A stretch of DNA of 64,000 nucleotides from Lineus longissimus. Taxonomy: Eukaryota; Nemertea; Pilidiophora; Heteronemertea; Lineidae. The notes below the pieces were generated by a model, which did no database searches, was not told where the DNA came from, and saw nothing but the letters and a program-made list of their open reading frames with translations. The translations under genes were made by a program, and so were the position numbers. Below are positions 12,221-23,700 of the stretch, piece after piece; the stretch's first letter is position 1; each line of letters starts with the position of its first letter. The stretch spans positions 2,292,001-2,356,000 of the forward strand of contig NC_088317.1 of the NCBI RefSeq assembly GCF_910592395.1, read 5' to 3'.

Positions 12221-15200
12221 GACCCTCAGTTTTATTGGTAGCAACCACAAATACTACATGGCCCCCAGCTGCAGGGTCGGGAAGTTTTTGCCACCTGTTT
12301 TGTTGACAGAAGGGTATATATAACACGAAAGCGAGTGGTAATCCTGCGTTGCACAATTTGCGTTGGTACCATTTCGATGCGAAAACACCACCCCCAGAGG
12401 AGGCAACACGGACGGGGTTTAGGAACAGGTGACTGGGGGTAAAATGAGGTGTCATCAATGAACTTTGCCCTGGATAGTTGCCAGTTTTTGGTTTTGTACG
12501 GAAAGGTCTCAAGTACATGTACATGAAGTTTTCAGAAAAAAGGATCTCACTATAGTCTTTATTCACATTACCAAAATATATTCGGGTAAAAATCTCGTTT
12601 TCTTTCGTCTTCAAACATCTTTCTTGCATTAAGTTCTTCAAAGGACTAGATTTTATCGAAATCGAGGTTAGACTTAAAATGATATTTATCATTGAATCTA
12701 GGCACGGGTTTCTCTTAAATGTTAAGTATATTTTTTAATCATGGCCAAAGGTTCTGACCCGACGTGTGCCCAGCTTAGTGACTGTTAAGCTCACCACGTT
12801 TCTGAGATAAGCGACATACCATTCGTATTGTCCAGTGAACTTAACTAGCAGGAGGCAGGGACGTTGGAGGTCCAAAATCAGCAAAGGTATTTGATAATAC
12901 CTTGAGCTCCTTCGAAGTGTCAAATTAACGATATGCTAGTTGTTTTTTCTCTAATCTTCGGCGCATTCCTGAAGCTTTTGTGAAAAAATCAAGTCACAGA
13001 GAAATGAAAAGCCAAACTTCATTGCAACTAAGTAAAGAAAACGAATCTTCGTGGCAACTTAGACAAGAAACCAACCTCCAGGATCTCGATAATGACATTC
13101 TGTATCCTCTGATTGCTTGGGACATCTACATCTTCCATCAAGGTATAGCTGAAAAGCTAATGGCCCCGAACACATTGCCGGTGATAGCTCTTCAGGCAAC
13201 TGAAATTGTGTCATCATCTTGTTTCTAAAGCCATGTGTGCAAAGACGACGAGCATGGAAACCGAATGCATATTTTCAAAACCGCGTCTTATGAAGAAAAA
13301 AAGATGCACATGCCGTTTTGGAGACTCGTTTGACAGTGACTAAATTCTACGACTAAAAGCCGTCTCAGTGTCCCGTGGTGTGTTCGTCATTACAACCGCA
13401 TCTTGCTGAGGAAATGGTAACTTTGAGAATCGAACATGATTAAAATGCATCTCTCCGACCTGGTTTGTCAAAGTCGCTGTGTTGACTCACGCTGCAAGTG
13501 GAAGGAAAATGCCTTAAAGGAAAGCCTATTTGTAATGCCATTGGGCACAATGATGAGACAGCGGGTCCTAAGCCGGCCAATCGGGGAGACAGCAGGGCCT
13601 ATTCGAAGTCTTTCAAGAACCCAGCAGCTAAACCGAATGCCTCTCTGGGTATCTCAACATGGTCTTTGACGGTGTTTTGGCTGGCACAGTTGGACAAACC
13701 AGACGCCTGGCAGGCAATTCTGTTACCCTTTAGGCTGTCGCGGCTGCGAGGGCCTGGGGCCATAACGAGATCATGCCCTAACAAGGGTCGTCCCCACGGA
13801 GTGCCTCCCGAAAGTTGGATCGGATTTCGTAAATTGGCTATCACTTTACTTCGACCGCGAGAAAATGTGATCTCCACAGAGGTGTTTTGGGAAAGTTGTA
13901 CTCCCGTTGATAGACATTGTCCGAGATTAGGCACCACGTTGTGCATCCCATGACATGTTTTAAAATTTACAACCGACAGTGAAGTCAATTGAATAATTTG
14001 CTAAGCAATGTTCGAACCGGGGTGTCATTGAGAATTCCTTTTTTACTAATTTCACCTCCGGGGAAGTCTAATAGCATTGATATTGGGACACTGCTTGGGA
14101 TCCGAACACCCATGAATCGCTTTTGGGGCATTACTGCCCATTTTCGCTGTTTGACTTGTTGACTCTTTATTCAGTGAACATTCCAACGGCGAACATTATT
14201 GAAAACAGTGCGCGGATCACTTTCTTCATTCTCTCTCCGATTGCTTTGCCGTTGACAAACAGCAAATCTTCAGTTTTGTCACGACAGATGAATGATATTT
14301 AGCAACTAAAATGGTGTCACTGGAACGCTGAGTACGTTCTTAAAAATATATATACATGTATAAAAAAATTAAAAAATAGTTTCCGAGATTTGATCATAAA
14401 ACTTTGATGCCATCCAATTAGTTAAAACCAGGATCTGCTCATCGGGAGAGTGTTCCACTCAGTTGTAGAGTATAAATATGAGTTGTGACTAAAAACTGAA
14501 GCAGCATTAAAGTTTTATGATATTGGACCTTGGCCAGTCCATCGACGACTTGCCGGAGTATCTGATCAGAAGCGGGAACACAACGGAACACAGAACATAA
14601 ACTTTAGTCATGTTGGTGTCTTGATAAAGAAATGAAGGTTTGAACAGTGATAGGGCCTAACTAAACCGATCGTGTTATGGTGTCTTCGGTTTTTTACCGT
14701 TTTTCTTCTCCTTTGAAATATTTCTCGTTCGTTGGTTACAGTTTTTTCTAAGGTGATTACATGACTTAATTGTCAGGTCTCTGCCTTATAATCCGAATGT
14801 TAGAGCCAGTATGTGGTCCGAAGTTGCGCGGCGGAATGTTTAGCCCCTGTCACCAAGTCTAACTGGGCTTTCACGACCCTTGCCTGGCTATTCTAATCCC
14901 CTCCACACCCACTGGGACACATTTTGTGTTACTAATCCAAATTGCGAGGCAACAACATGCCCGGACCGCTTAGAAGACAAGTTAACTAAATAAACATTAT
15001 TTTAACCGCACCAAAATCATGATCTCCGTGCCAAAACGTTAACGACATTGAGCGACATTGTTTTGCCCTTTCGGTATCCCGTCGTGAAATCCAAATTCCA
15101 GAATTTCTAAGCACCCGCGGGACGCAACTTAGAGACACCCCTCCAGGTCACTGTTGTGTCTTTTTTTGTGATAATGACGTGATTAAACAGTGAATAAAAC

Positions 15201-18200
15201 CCTAAATTGGCGATTTTTAGGGTTTTTTTTTGCAAAAGATCAATGTCTAGGGCGCGCTTCGACAACTTTAATCACAAGTCGGACAAACACACCAATGAAC
15301 TGTGGTTTATTTAACATGAACTCGAAGATCAAAACATATGACGTCATTTCCTTTCCTTTTGTTTTCCGACATTTTACTGACTCTTCAAAAGGCACGCCTC
15401 CGTTACCTCGTTTCCTGTCGAATAATACATAGAGAATTGTAATTTGTTTTAATTTTTTCCGCTGTGTAGTTAAGGCAAATGGTAACATTAAATAGAGTAT
15501 AACGCGTATGATTTGACACTATTGGAAAATACTTCACTGTATCTCCTTTATCTTTGGAAAGTCTGCCCTAAGAGGTATATCGTATTGGTGCAAGTACATC
15601 TTTTGGGCGAACCAACAAAAGTCTTATGCAAGAACCTTAGGATACCCTTTTAAAGATGTTGTTTGCATCATTCGACTTTGCCATTTCAGAGCCCTGTGTG
15701 ACAAGATGGCTTTCTGTCAAATTTGATAGCCTGCTATTGAAGAAAAGCTCGTGGGTCTATCAAACAATCATTGAGGTTTTAACTTTACTTGTATTGAACT
15801 AACTTGTCAATCAATTAGTCACTAGGTTCAATATATGTGTTGTAGAGATGTATAGGCCTATCTAATAATCAATAAGCATATTAGTTATCATAAATACTTT
15901 CTACAGGTGCACCGGAATCACCCCGGCGTAAAAGCGAGCGTTTCTTTCAAAATGTCACCAGACGCAAGGCTCGTCCCGGACGAGTGGGTTCTCGGTGACA
16001 AGTCTGGGCGCCACCCCAGGCAAATAACAGTATACCCGGCCCCATGCCGAGGCTACCCCCAATCAAGTCTGTATACCCGTCGTCACGTAAATAATAACCA
16101 AGTTATGAACTCAACGTGGTGTAAGTCACTAGAATAGGCACCCTGAGTTGAAATTTCGTTTGCAAACTGTGCCACGCGACTCAAGTTTATTTTAATAGCG
16201 AACGGTGAATTTAAATTGATGACATTGACACCCCCTGATCAAACGAAAGTGAATGACTGTATTATCTAGTAACTGAATATCAAGTTGTTTGCAGAGTAAT
16301 GCTCTTTTCGTGAGTGCGATATCACTTCTAATAATGCAGAGATTTTCTAAGCATTGCTTTCAGCTTCCACAAAACCTAAGTTTATGCGGGAGCTGGAGGC
16401 GCTCGTATTGCTTGAGTGATGCATACGCCAGGCATTGTCAGGTTAGAAACAAACCATCGATAAGACCGTCGTTTTCTTCAGCAAGCCTTCTTCTGATAAT
16501 TTTTAACCTGGGTGTGCCAACGTTAGATATTGTCAGACATATCAATCTTCGTAATCTTCGTCTAATGAAAAACGTACCAATTGGCATACTGCTACTAGTA
16601 GAAGAGGTGTCAGTTATTAGTGCTTCACGTGATTGTCAATCTATTTGTACTAAAGTTATGTGCGAAGATAGCTTCATCGATACATACGTGACCAAAGTCT
16701 GAAACAAGAGATCGTTGGGCTTTCTGATGGGGTCCTCTGCCAAAACCGGTTTTCTGCCACCGTTTTTTTCATCTCCAATTAATTTTCAAACGGTAAACAC
16801 GTGATACACAGCATGCACGTCGTGAACAATATCAACTTATAATCGAAGTGGGGGACATTTTTTGGTAGGTGGCCCCATCCACGATTTGTGATAGAAAAAA
16901 CTATTCCCTCCACTGGTGATCGCAGCATGGTCGCGCCAGCACCTGTGTGGCGTGACCGGCAAGCATATGGCGGGGACCAGTGGATAAATACAGGGTAGCA
17001 GACTTACTGCTGGTATTCTGCAAGTCCGCCCCATGCTAGCTTCTCACACCTGGTCCCTGCTACTCTGCGCGCTACTCTGTCACAGCTGAATTATGCGCAT
17101 CACACTCATTGAATGATTTACAATCAGCAAATCATAAGGAATTGACGATGAGGTTACACACTGGGGAAGACACCAGTAACAGGTCTTTGTTTTGCCATGA
17201 ATTTATAGGGCCATCATAACAGCCCTTCTGTGACAAAAATATGACAAATTGTTAATAAAATTAAATTTTATGACTGCTGGTAAGATCAATTCTTGCTGTT
17301 GGTCATATTTGTCATATTTGAATAAAACAATGTTCCATAATCCAGGTCGATGCACCTTCGCAGCCGAAATACTTCTGAAAGCCCCCAAATCAAACATGGG
17401 CTATTTCTTTATTATTCTACTCATTGCAACAATTAGGAATTTCATTATTTTACAATTGCATGCATGATAAGTCAACGATTCAACAACTGAAAGGCCTGTA
17501 AAACTGGCATAATTGAACTAAAGGCAGCCATTTTGTTGACAAAGTAAGGGACACTTCCTTGCTTGCCGGGAACCCATCCACCGGTGTCTTCGGCGCCCCG
17601 CTCGGCGATCGCTTTCACAGCCACAACAAGGAGTGGAAATCCAAGAAAGAAGACAACTGACACTAGGCACACTTCCTCTTTCTCGAGATTCCTCAATTAA
17701 TAATAACAACCAGTCTCCCTCTCCGGGGTGCAGGGGGCTACCGCAGAGGGAACACACATATTGGTGCATTCCAAAACATATTACTTTAAACGGACCACAA
17801 AACAGGACATTTTAATGCATGAATTCGCTACCCGGGTGATCTTTCTGCGCGTCTCGCATCCGCTAGGCCCGTAAATGGATGAGAACTGTGCCTAGGTCGG
17901 TTCCCACAGCGCGGCACCAGGTAGGCGGACGGCCCCTCCGATTAACCCAAGACCAACGATACAAGTTCTTGCATTGTCACCGCACTGTCCTCTCATGAAT
18001 GGACGCCTCAATGCGGTAAATTGTGTATATATGTCGATGCATTGTTGGTGTCAACATTTTTGACGGCAATTATATCCAAAGTTGAGACATCGCCTGTCAA
18101 TTTTTCGAACGCACCAAATAACCTCTTTAGCGTACCACCTCATTCGAAACGCTGGCCTAGTTAGTGTAGTGAAGAATGGAGGAGATTTGAGATTATGAAT

Positions 18201-18565
18201 GGCAGACCCCGAAATTTGGCTTGTCACGGAATTTGTTCATGAATGTCACATTTTGACTGATTCATTTTAAACTTGTTGACCATTGTTGCTAATGTTCGCG
18301 TAATTTGAGGATGTCTCAATAGTATTTTTGTGGCTGGGTAAGCACCTATCTGACTACCACTCCCCCGTCATGCTACAGTGACTTCGTCTCAAATTGAATA
18401 TCAGACTGCAAAATATAGAGTGGCGCAGCCTGTCGAGCTGATCAGAAATTCGTATTCATGTAACTTACATTGTAGCAAAATATACACGGCGAGGTTCGCC
18501 GCTGACATATATATGCAATGTAGCTTGTCAGAGTGCTTCTCTATGTCAAAGTAAAATGTTTTTAG
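12221..18565. other. Gene-free stretch
   Basis: No recognisable gene. The span 13436-13988 is richer in GC and open in several frames on both strands (151 codons plus, 129 codons minus), which is the pattern of few stop codons rather than of a gene. A full CRE-type TGACGTCA lies at 15339-15346, TACATGTA at 12514 and 14353, and a GCCATTTT word at 17527. A frame at 16289-16702 (137 codons) has no recognisable features. Confidence 0.5.
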
Positions 18566-18615
18566 ATGCTGTGCATATGGTTTTGCTGTTTGATGTTACC
18601 TAATATTGAAGACGA

Positions 18616-19260
18616 TTGGTACTACCCGAGTTTGGTCTTTTGCCTGAAGGATGTTCAAGCAGATTTAGAAAGGAAATACGTTTCCCCGAGAAGTTCCCAA
18701 AATCAGACTTGTGTTGTATCCAGGATCTATTATTCTTCGACCGTCCTCTGCAACTTCTTTTATATTTTGCCATCAATGGTGCAGAACAAACAAGAATGCA
18801 GAATTGCATGAGATGGCATTCGTCAGTGCGATCCAAAGTTCACTTAGTGAGATTACTGGACACGGCGTTATCGTCAACTCACCACTGGCTTCATCTAGTT
18901 GTCCACAAATACAGGCATGACACACTGATAGGTCATCGCTGTGTGACACGTCGTCATCATCGACCTCAGAACATCTTCCTACAATCACTGATTCTCTTTT
19001 ACCATCACCTGTCGGCACCCAAGTTATTAGCTAATTTCGGAAAACTGGCGTCTTCAAATGTTGGAAGAACATCAGGCAACAATCCAATGCATGGATATCA
19101 AGTCTTAATAGTAATGCCATTGCTAAAATACGCTGGTATATACCTAGCAACGCTTCCTCTTCCTGAAACCCAACAAAAGAGGATATCTCTTTTTGATGGG
19201 TGGGACACAAAGCATGATTGTTGGTACCTTACAGCCAAGGTCAGCCCAGGACTCACTTAA
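18616..19260 (+). other. Unidentified 214-codon open frame, open on both strands
   Basis: The plus strand is open for 214 codons from an ATG at 18616, longer than expected by chance in DNA of about 40% GC. The minus strand also has two shorter frames over the same DNA (18600-18836 and 18773-19018). The latter reads an acidic run and a Cys-His-Ala-Cys-Ile-Cys cluster (about residues 32-40) that could recall a zinc-binding segment. No frame matches a family I know. It ends 55 bp from the L2 LINE, so it may be an older transposon remnant. It may also be chance. Confidence 0.2.
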
Positions 19261-19314
19261 TGGATGGACCTGCCACATAAGGACATACCCTGCCAAGATG
19301 ACACGCATCAGTGG

Positions 19315-19335
19315 AATAATAATAATAATAATAAT
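19315..19335. repeat. (AAT)7 microsatellite, LINE tail
   Basis: Seven AAT units on the plus strand form the 3' tail of the minus-strand L2 insertion. Confidence 0.95.
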
Positions 19336-19486
19336 TTATTTGATTTAAAGTGCTAAAATAATGGTGCATACATTTTCTAAGCACTGTACATAATATTAAA
19401 TGAGTACATTAAAAGTGGTGATTTCATGAGGATAAAAAACAGTTTAAAAACATCCGGAAAATATCAATATTTAAAACATGTATGGC

Positions 19487-20218
19487 CTACTCTGAATATG
19501 TTAGGATAAAAAGATGAGTTTTGAGTTTACTCTTAAAAGTGTTTAGCACAGTGACATCACGTAACCAGCTTGGAAGGGCGTTCCACAGCCCCGCGGCCCG
19601 GACACACAGAGATCGATCCCCGAAGACCCCATTTGAACGTGGGATGGCAAGGAGCCAAGGGTCATCCGAGGACCGAAGTCTGCGGCCGGGCGCACGGAGA
19701 CTGAGAAGTTCCTTCATATACTGTGGGCTCTCCTCATGATGGATGACCTTGTGGGTTGTGAGAAGAACTTTGTAGTCGATACGTGATGTCACCGGCAACC
19801 AATGAAGAGATTTTAAAATAGGGGTTATGTGCTCTCTCTTTTTGGACCTGGTTAAGAGGCGAGCACTAGCATTTTGTGCTTTTTGAAGGCGCTGGATTTC
19901 ACAGCCCGGTAATCCGAGCAAAAGACCGTTTTGGAAATCCAGGCGAGATGTTATTAGCGCATTTATTACTCTGGCACAGGTGGTATTGTCCAGGTATCGT
20001 CTGATCTTTGCTATTCTATGGATCTGATAGTAAACCCCCCTCACCACTTGGGACACCTGTTGTGACATAGACATGTTTGCATCAAAAACAGCACCAAGAT
20101 TTCGAACCTGAGATGAGGGAGTAACAGAGGATGATCCGATCTGGATTGAAGGAAGTGGCTCAAGTCTTGACAGCTTTCTCTTCGACGCAATGATGAGGAA
20201 TTCAGTTTTATCATCATT
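19487..20218 (-). pseudogene. LINE L2 reverse transcriptase, C-terminal fragment
   Basis: About 243 codons are open from NDDKTEFLIIASKRK (20218) to the stop. An internal ATG lies at 20074, but the frame continues upstream of it. The fragment covers the end of the reverse-transcriptase domain and its C-terminal extension. Family hallmarks seen: NDDKTEF; NLGAVFDANMSM; LITSRLDFQNGLL; LPGCEIQRLQKAQNASARLL; HITPILKSLHWLPVTSRIDYK; GDRSLCVRAAGLWNALP; LNTFKSKLKTHLF. The catalytic YxDD core and the N-terminal endonuclease are absent, so it cannot act on its own. It has no frameshift or stop. Confidence 0.85.
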
Positions 20219-20220
20219 GC

Positions 20221-20728
20221 CCTTGGAAGGACACCGGCCATGAAAGACACCAGACTCCCGAATTCAGGGCCTGATACACAATTATTGAAAATAATGACAA
20301 TTCTTCGAGATTCTGCGCCAATTTGGTCCAGTCTGTTCTGAAGAGGATACGGACCTGTTGGTCACATTTCTGTAGCTGCGTCTTATTGTGACCATATTTC
20401 GTTTTGTTACAGAAACAAAAACTCATAACAATTCCTTGAACTGGATTCTGGTGTTGTATTGTTGTGTGATCGTTCATTGTTCTCTGTAATAAAGCGCATT
20501 GTATTTCAAGAGATTTTTTTTATCATTTTTACAATTTTGGGATTCGGAAGTCACCGGGGTTAGTCGGTGCAATGCCACATCGAAGATTACTAATTCCACC
20601 TCGAGTAAAGGGAATCATTTTACCAAGGAAACTCGGCGACAATTCATATGCATGTAAGTTATTAATATTTGAATTATGGTCGATTGCCTGGAACAACAAA
20701 AACAACGGTGGCAGCAACAGCATGAACA

Positions 20729-20730
<2 letters not shown>
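20221..20730. other. Gene-free stretch beside the LINE
   Basis: No gene recognised. An AATAAA word at 20489-20494 followed by an 8-base T run near 20514 recalls the 3' end of a transcript, but no coding sequence leads into it. An 88-codon minus frame at 20214-20477 has no known motif. Confidence 0.4.

Positions 20731-20763
<33 letters not shown>
20731..20763. repeat. (GAC)11 microsatellite
   Basis: Eleven perfect GAC units. In one frame they read as poly-Asp inside a 101-codon open frame (20572-20877) that shows nothing else gene-like. Confidence 0.97.
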
Positions 20764-20764
<1 letters not shown>

Positions 20765-23700
20765 TCGAAAATGCTTTGCCAAAGTCAGATATGGATACGC
20801 GTCCAGTAATACAATATCAATTGGTAATTAGATCCTTTTACATAAAACACAAGCGTCTGCTATTGTTGTCCACGTAATTATCTCATGATACTATTTCTCG
20901 TAATGATCGCGGAGAAATATTCCTTATTTGACTTCTTTGTTGGGATAGATGGAGCCGGGCCGTGACGTAAAACTGGAGCTAATTTTGATGCAATTCCTCG
21001 CGGGTGATCTCTAGCTCTTCAAGCCCCCCTTGGCTTAGGGGGAGTCACCACCTGACAGATTTGTTTTAATATGCAATCCACTCTGAAGGGGAATAATGGG
21101 AATGGGCCAGCCTGCTTACTAATGAGAGAAGTTATCCTGAATTTTCATATCTACACCGGTTGAACCAGTCGGCCATTTTCAAGATGTCGGGCCGGGATTT
21201 TCGTGTATACGTTTGTGTTTTTAAAATTCAATCTACATGAGCTTTATCTCATGCAACGGTATGACTGAAAAACTTGGAACTCTAAGATTATTCCACTGAA
21301 ATCAGATAGTCAATAGGTTCTGCCAAGTGTGAGAACAGTGTCTGTTTGCAATACAGTAAAGGCTTCTTCGTCACACCTAAAGCAACTGCAAAAGGTTCTC
21401 CTTAAGGATTCAAGAAAATAGTACATGTCGTGCACTAGCTTTTTTCCATTTTAAAACAGAGCTTCAAGACTTAGGTTATCAACCAAGTCTATTTCTCGCC
21501 CACAACTGGGCGTTCCTTCAAACAAAATTAATCACGTTACATGAGTTGACATCTTCGCCCCTATGTTATTGTTTACCAATCTGTTCCCTTCGAACGCAGC
21601 GGGACATCACCATCGGAGACACAGGACAACCGAACCACGCTGTCAAGTATAATAACATCATGATGATTACAGATGCGCACATTGTCTTATGTGTCAAATA
21701 TATTCATAGTCCAGTATTCATCCTTGTAATATGTCTTTCATAAAGGTCAGCAGCTTCACTTCTCCGTATCTCCTTGTTCTTGCAATGAGACAATGCAGCA
21801 ATGTTAAGACAATATAGATCCTAGTGTGATTCTTATTGCTTTAGACACAGGACAGTAATATCTTCCTTTGATCATCAATAATGTCACGACCGGGAAAGCT
21901 TATTTGGAGCAAATCGTTATTTTGTCACCAGTGGGGTGTGGGGCAGAACCCCAACAAAGATAATATAGCATGTTGTTTTCTTCTTTAGTCTCTCACAAAA
22001 TTCGCATTCTAGATAATTCCAGGGCCGTTCTCTTACTCGCTTCTCCTTGCCTCACTAAAGATTAAGATTGTAAATACTAATGTATACCGCTTTTATGTTC
22101 CTCTTTGCATAATTTTTTGCTACAGAAATGTGAGCATAAATGCGGGTTGACCATCTCTGATCACTCAAAGGTAACTTTCTCAGTCAAGACCCCCACAAAC
22201 TCACGCCGACATTTCTGGATTTCCTCGTAAAGTATAGAATTATCGCTAACCATCTCTAGCCATTTAGCCATGTAACTCAAGAAGGCTAATTGTCCCTCAA
22301 AGATAATAGTTTATTTGCACGCAGTGGGATTGTCACTTTATAATATGATTTCACGGCAGTTTCATTAAAAGCGTGAGGATAATTATACACAATCTACAGC
22401 ATGACATTCTATCATGACAGCGATCTTACACCGAAGTAAAAAGACCTTTTAAAACAAAAGCCACGCTAGGGTCAGGCATGGAGATTTCTTGTCGTAATGG
22501 CGGCGCGATAATCTGATATGGGCATTCCCTGCCTCGCCCGCAGCTTCGGGCAGCCCATGGCGAAAATACATGCGCCAGTTTCCCGCGATCGGAACTGCTT
22601 TTCTCGAACTAACCGCCCCTTAATAAGACAAGGGGGCGATAATAAGCCAAACATCAACTGAAAGTGACTGTTTTCCCCTAGCAGACACCTAAGCCATCAT
22701 CCCAGCACCTCCTGGTGTCATGAGGCTTTGTCTACCTGTCATAGGACCAGTTCAGATTCCAGTATTTCGCCACATAATTAAAACTTCTCCGTCAGGTGAA
22801 AAATTGAATTTGGACAATTCTTTGTAGTGTTATAACTCGCGGCTACCGCTCCACGGAAACAGATGACGTTCACGACTTTTTGAACCCTTGATAATTGTGA
22901 GAAAATGGCTGAGTGAAAATGACGGATAGTTATCTTAAACGACGTTTTGTGCCAGGTTTTGAAAATGTTGACGTTTTTGACGCTCTTAGTCGGTAATTGC
23001 ATAGTCCGCCGGCGCCCAGTACTTTTGTTTCAAAGAATTTTGACTCTGGTTTTAGATGAGCATCGAGATATTGAATTTGTTGAATAAATTTGCATGTTTT
23101 CATTAAATTTCCCTTTAGGGTTCGCGTTGATGTCTTAACTACCTAACTGGCACGTCTGGTGTCAACCCAGTCTCTAATCCGGACAAACAAATGCATGAAT
23201 GTATTGAAGATGTTGTACTAGAGTTGATGATTTCTGTCACTATGCAAGTCCTTACGCCAAAACATAAAATAACAATTAAGCGAGATCGTGAAGTCGTGGT
23301 AGAGGAGGTGAACTTTAGAAAACATGAACATGTGTTGTGTGTTTCCCAAATTTAATAACTTAACCAGCAAAGAATTGTTTCAATTGAGCAAAAAATGATT
23401 CTGGTAAGCTTACGCTGTAGACGGCGTCCGACAAAAGAAACTGGGTTTGTCCGACATTAGATCACAAAAACAGCATTATGCGTAAATCGCTTTGAGTGAT
23501 TGGCTCACTGAAATGTGTAGTAGTTTTTGTCGTTGTGGGGTTGACCCACAGGCAGTGTACACGAGTTAAACTTACTAGAGTAGATGCACTTACTCTAAGG
23601 TATATGCAAGTAAGGTGTCCATCTTACATCATGTGGATGTATATCCTCCGTCCCTGTGGACACAGATGGTTAATATTGGCCAACATGAATATACTGCGGA

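Larger units (their letters stand above)
19315..20220 (-). mobile_element. 5'-truncated L2-type non-LTR retrotransposon
   Basis: A minus-strand LINE fragment: the C-terminal part of the reverse-transcriptase ORF (to the stop at 19487-19489), a 3' UTR of about 170 bp, and a terminal (ATT)7 tail on the element's strand, which is typical of CR1/L2-group elements. The coding similarity begins abruptly at an NDDKTEF motif near 20218, as expected for incomplete reverse transcription. I see no convincing target-site duplication; the flanks share only TGGAA. An uninterrupted frame and a clean tail suggest a fairly recent insertion. Confidence 0.85.

Noticed and set aside
13436-13988. Overlapping open frames of 151 (plus) and 129 (minus) codons
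   Set aside because: Open in several frames at once in a GC-richer patch with no domain; looks like lack of stop codons by composition.
16973-17078. Apparent inverted words GGGACCAG/CTGGTCCC and AGGGTAGCAG/CTGCTACTCT
   Set aside because: The words are not in the mirrored order needed for one hairpin, so the pairing is not a coherent inverted repeat.
20489-20521. AATAAA followed by a T run, as if a transcript end
   Set aside because: No coding or retrotransposon sequence leads into it on the plus strand, and an A tail is absent.
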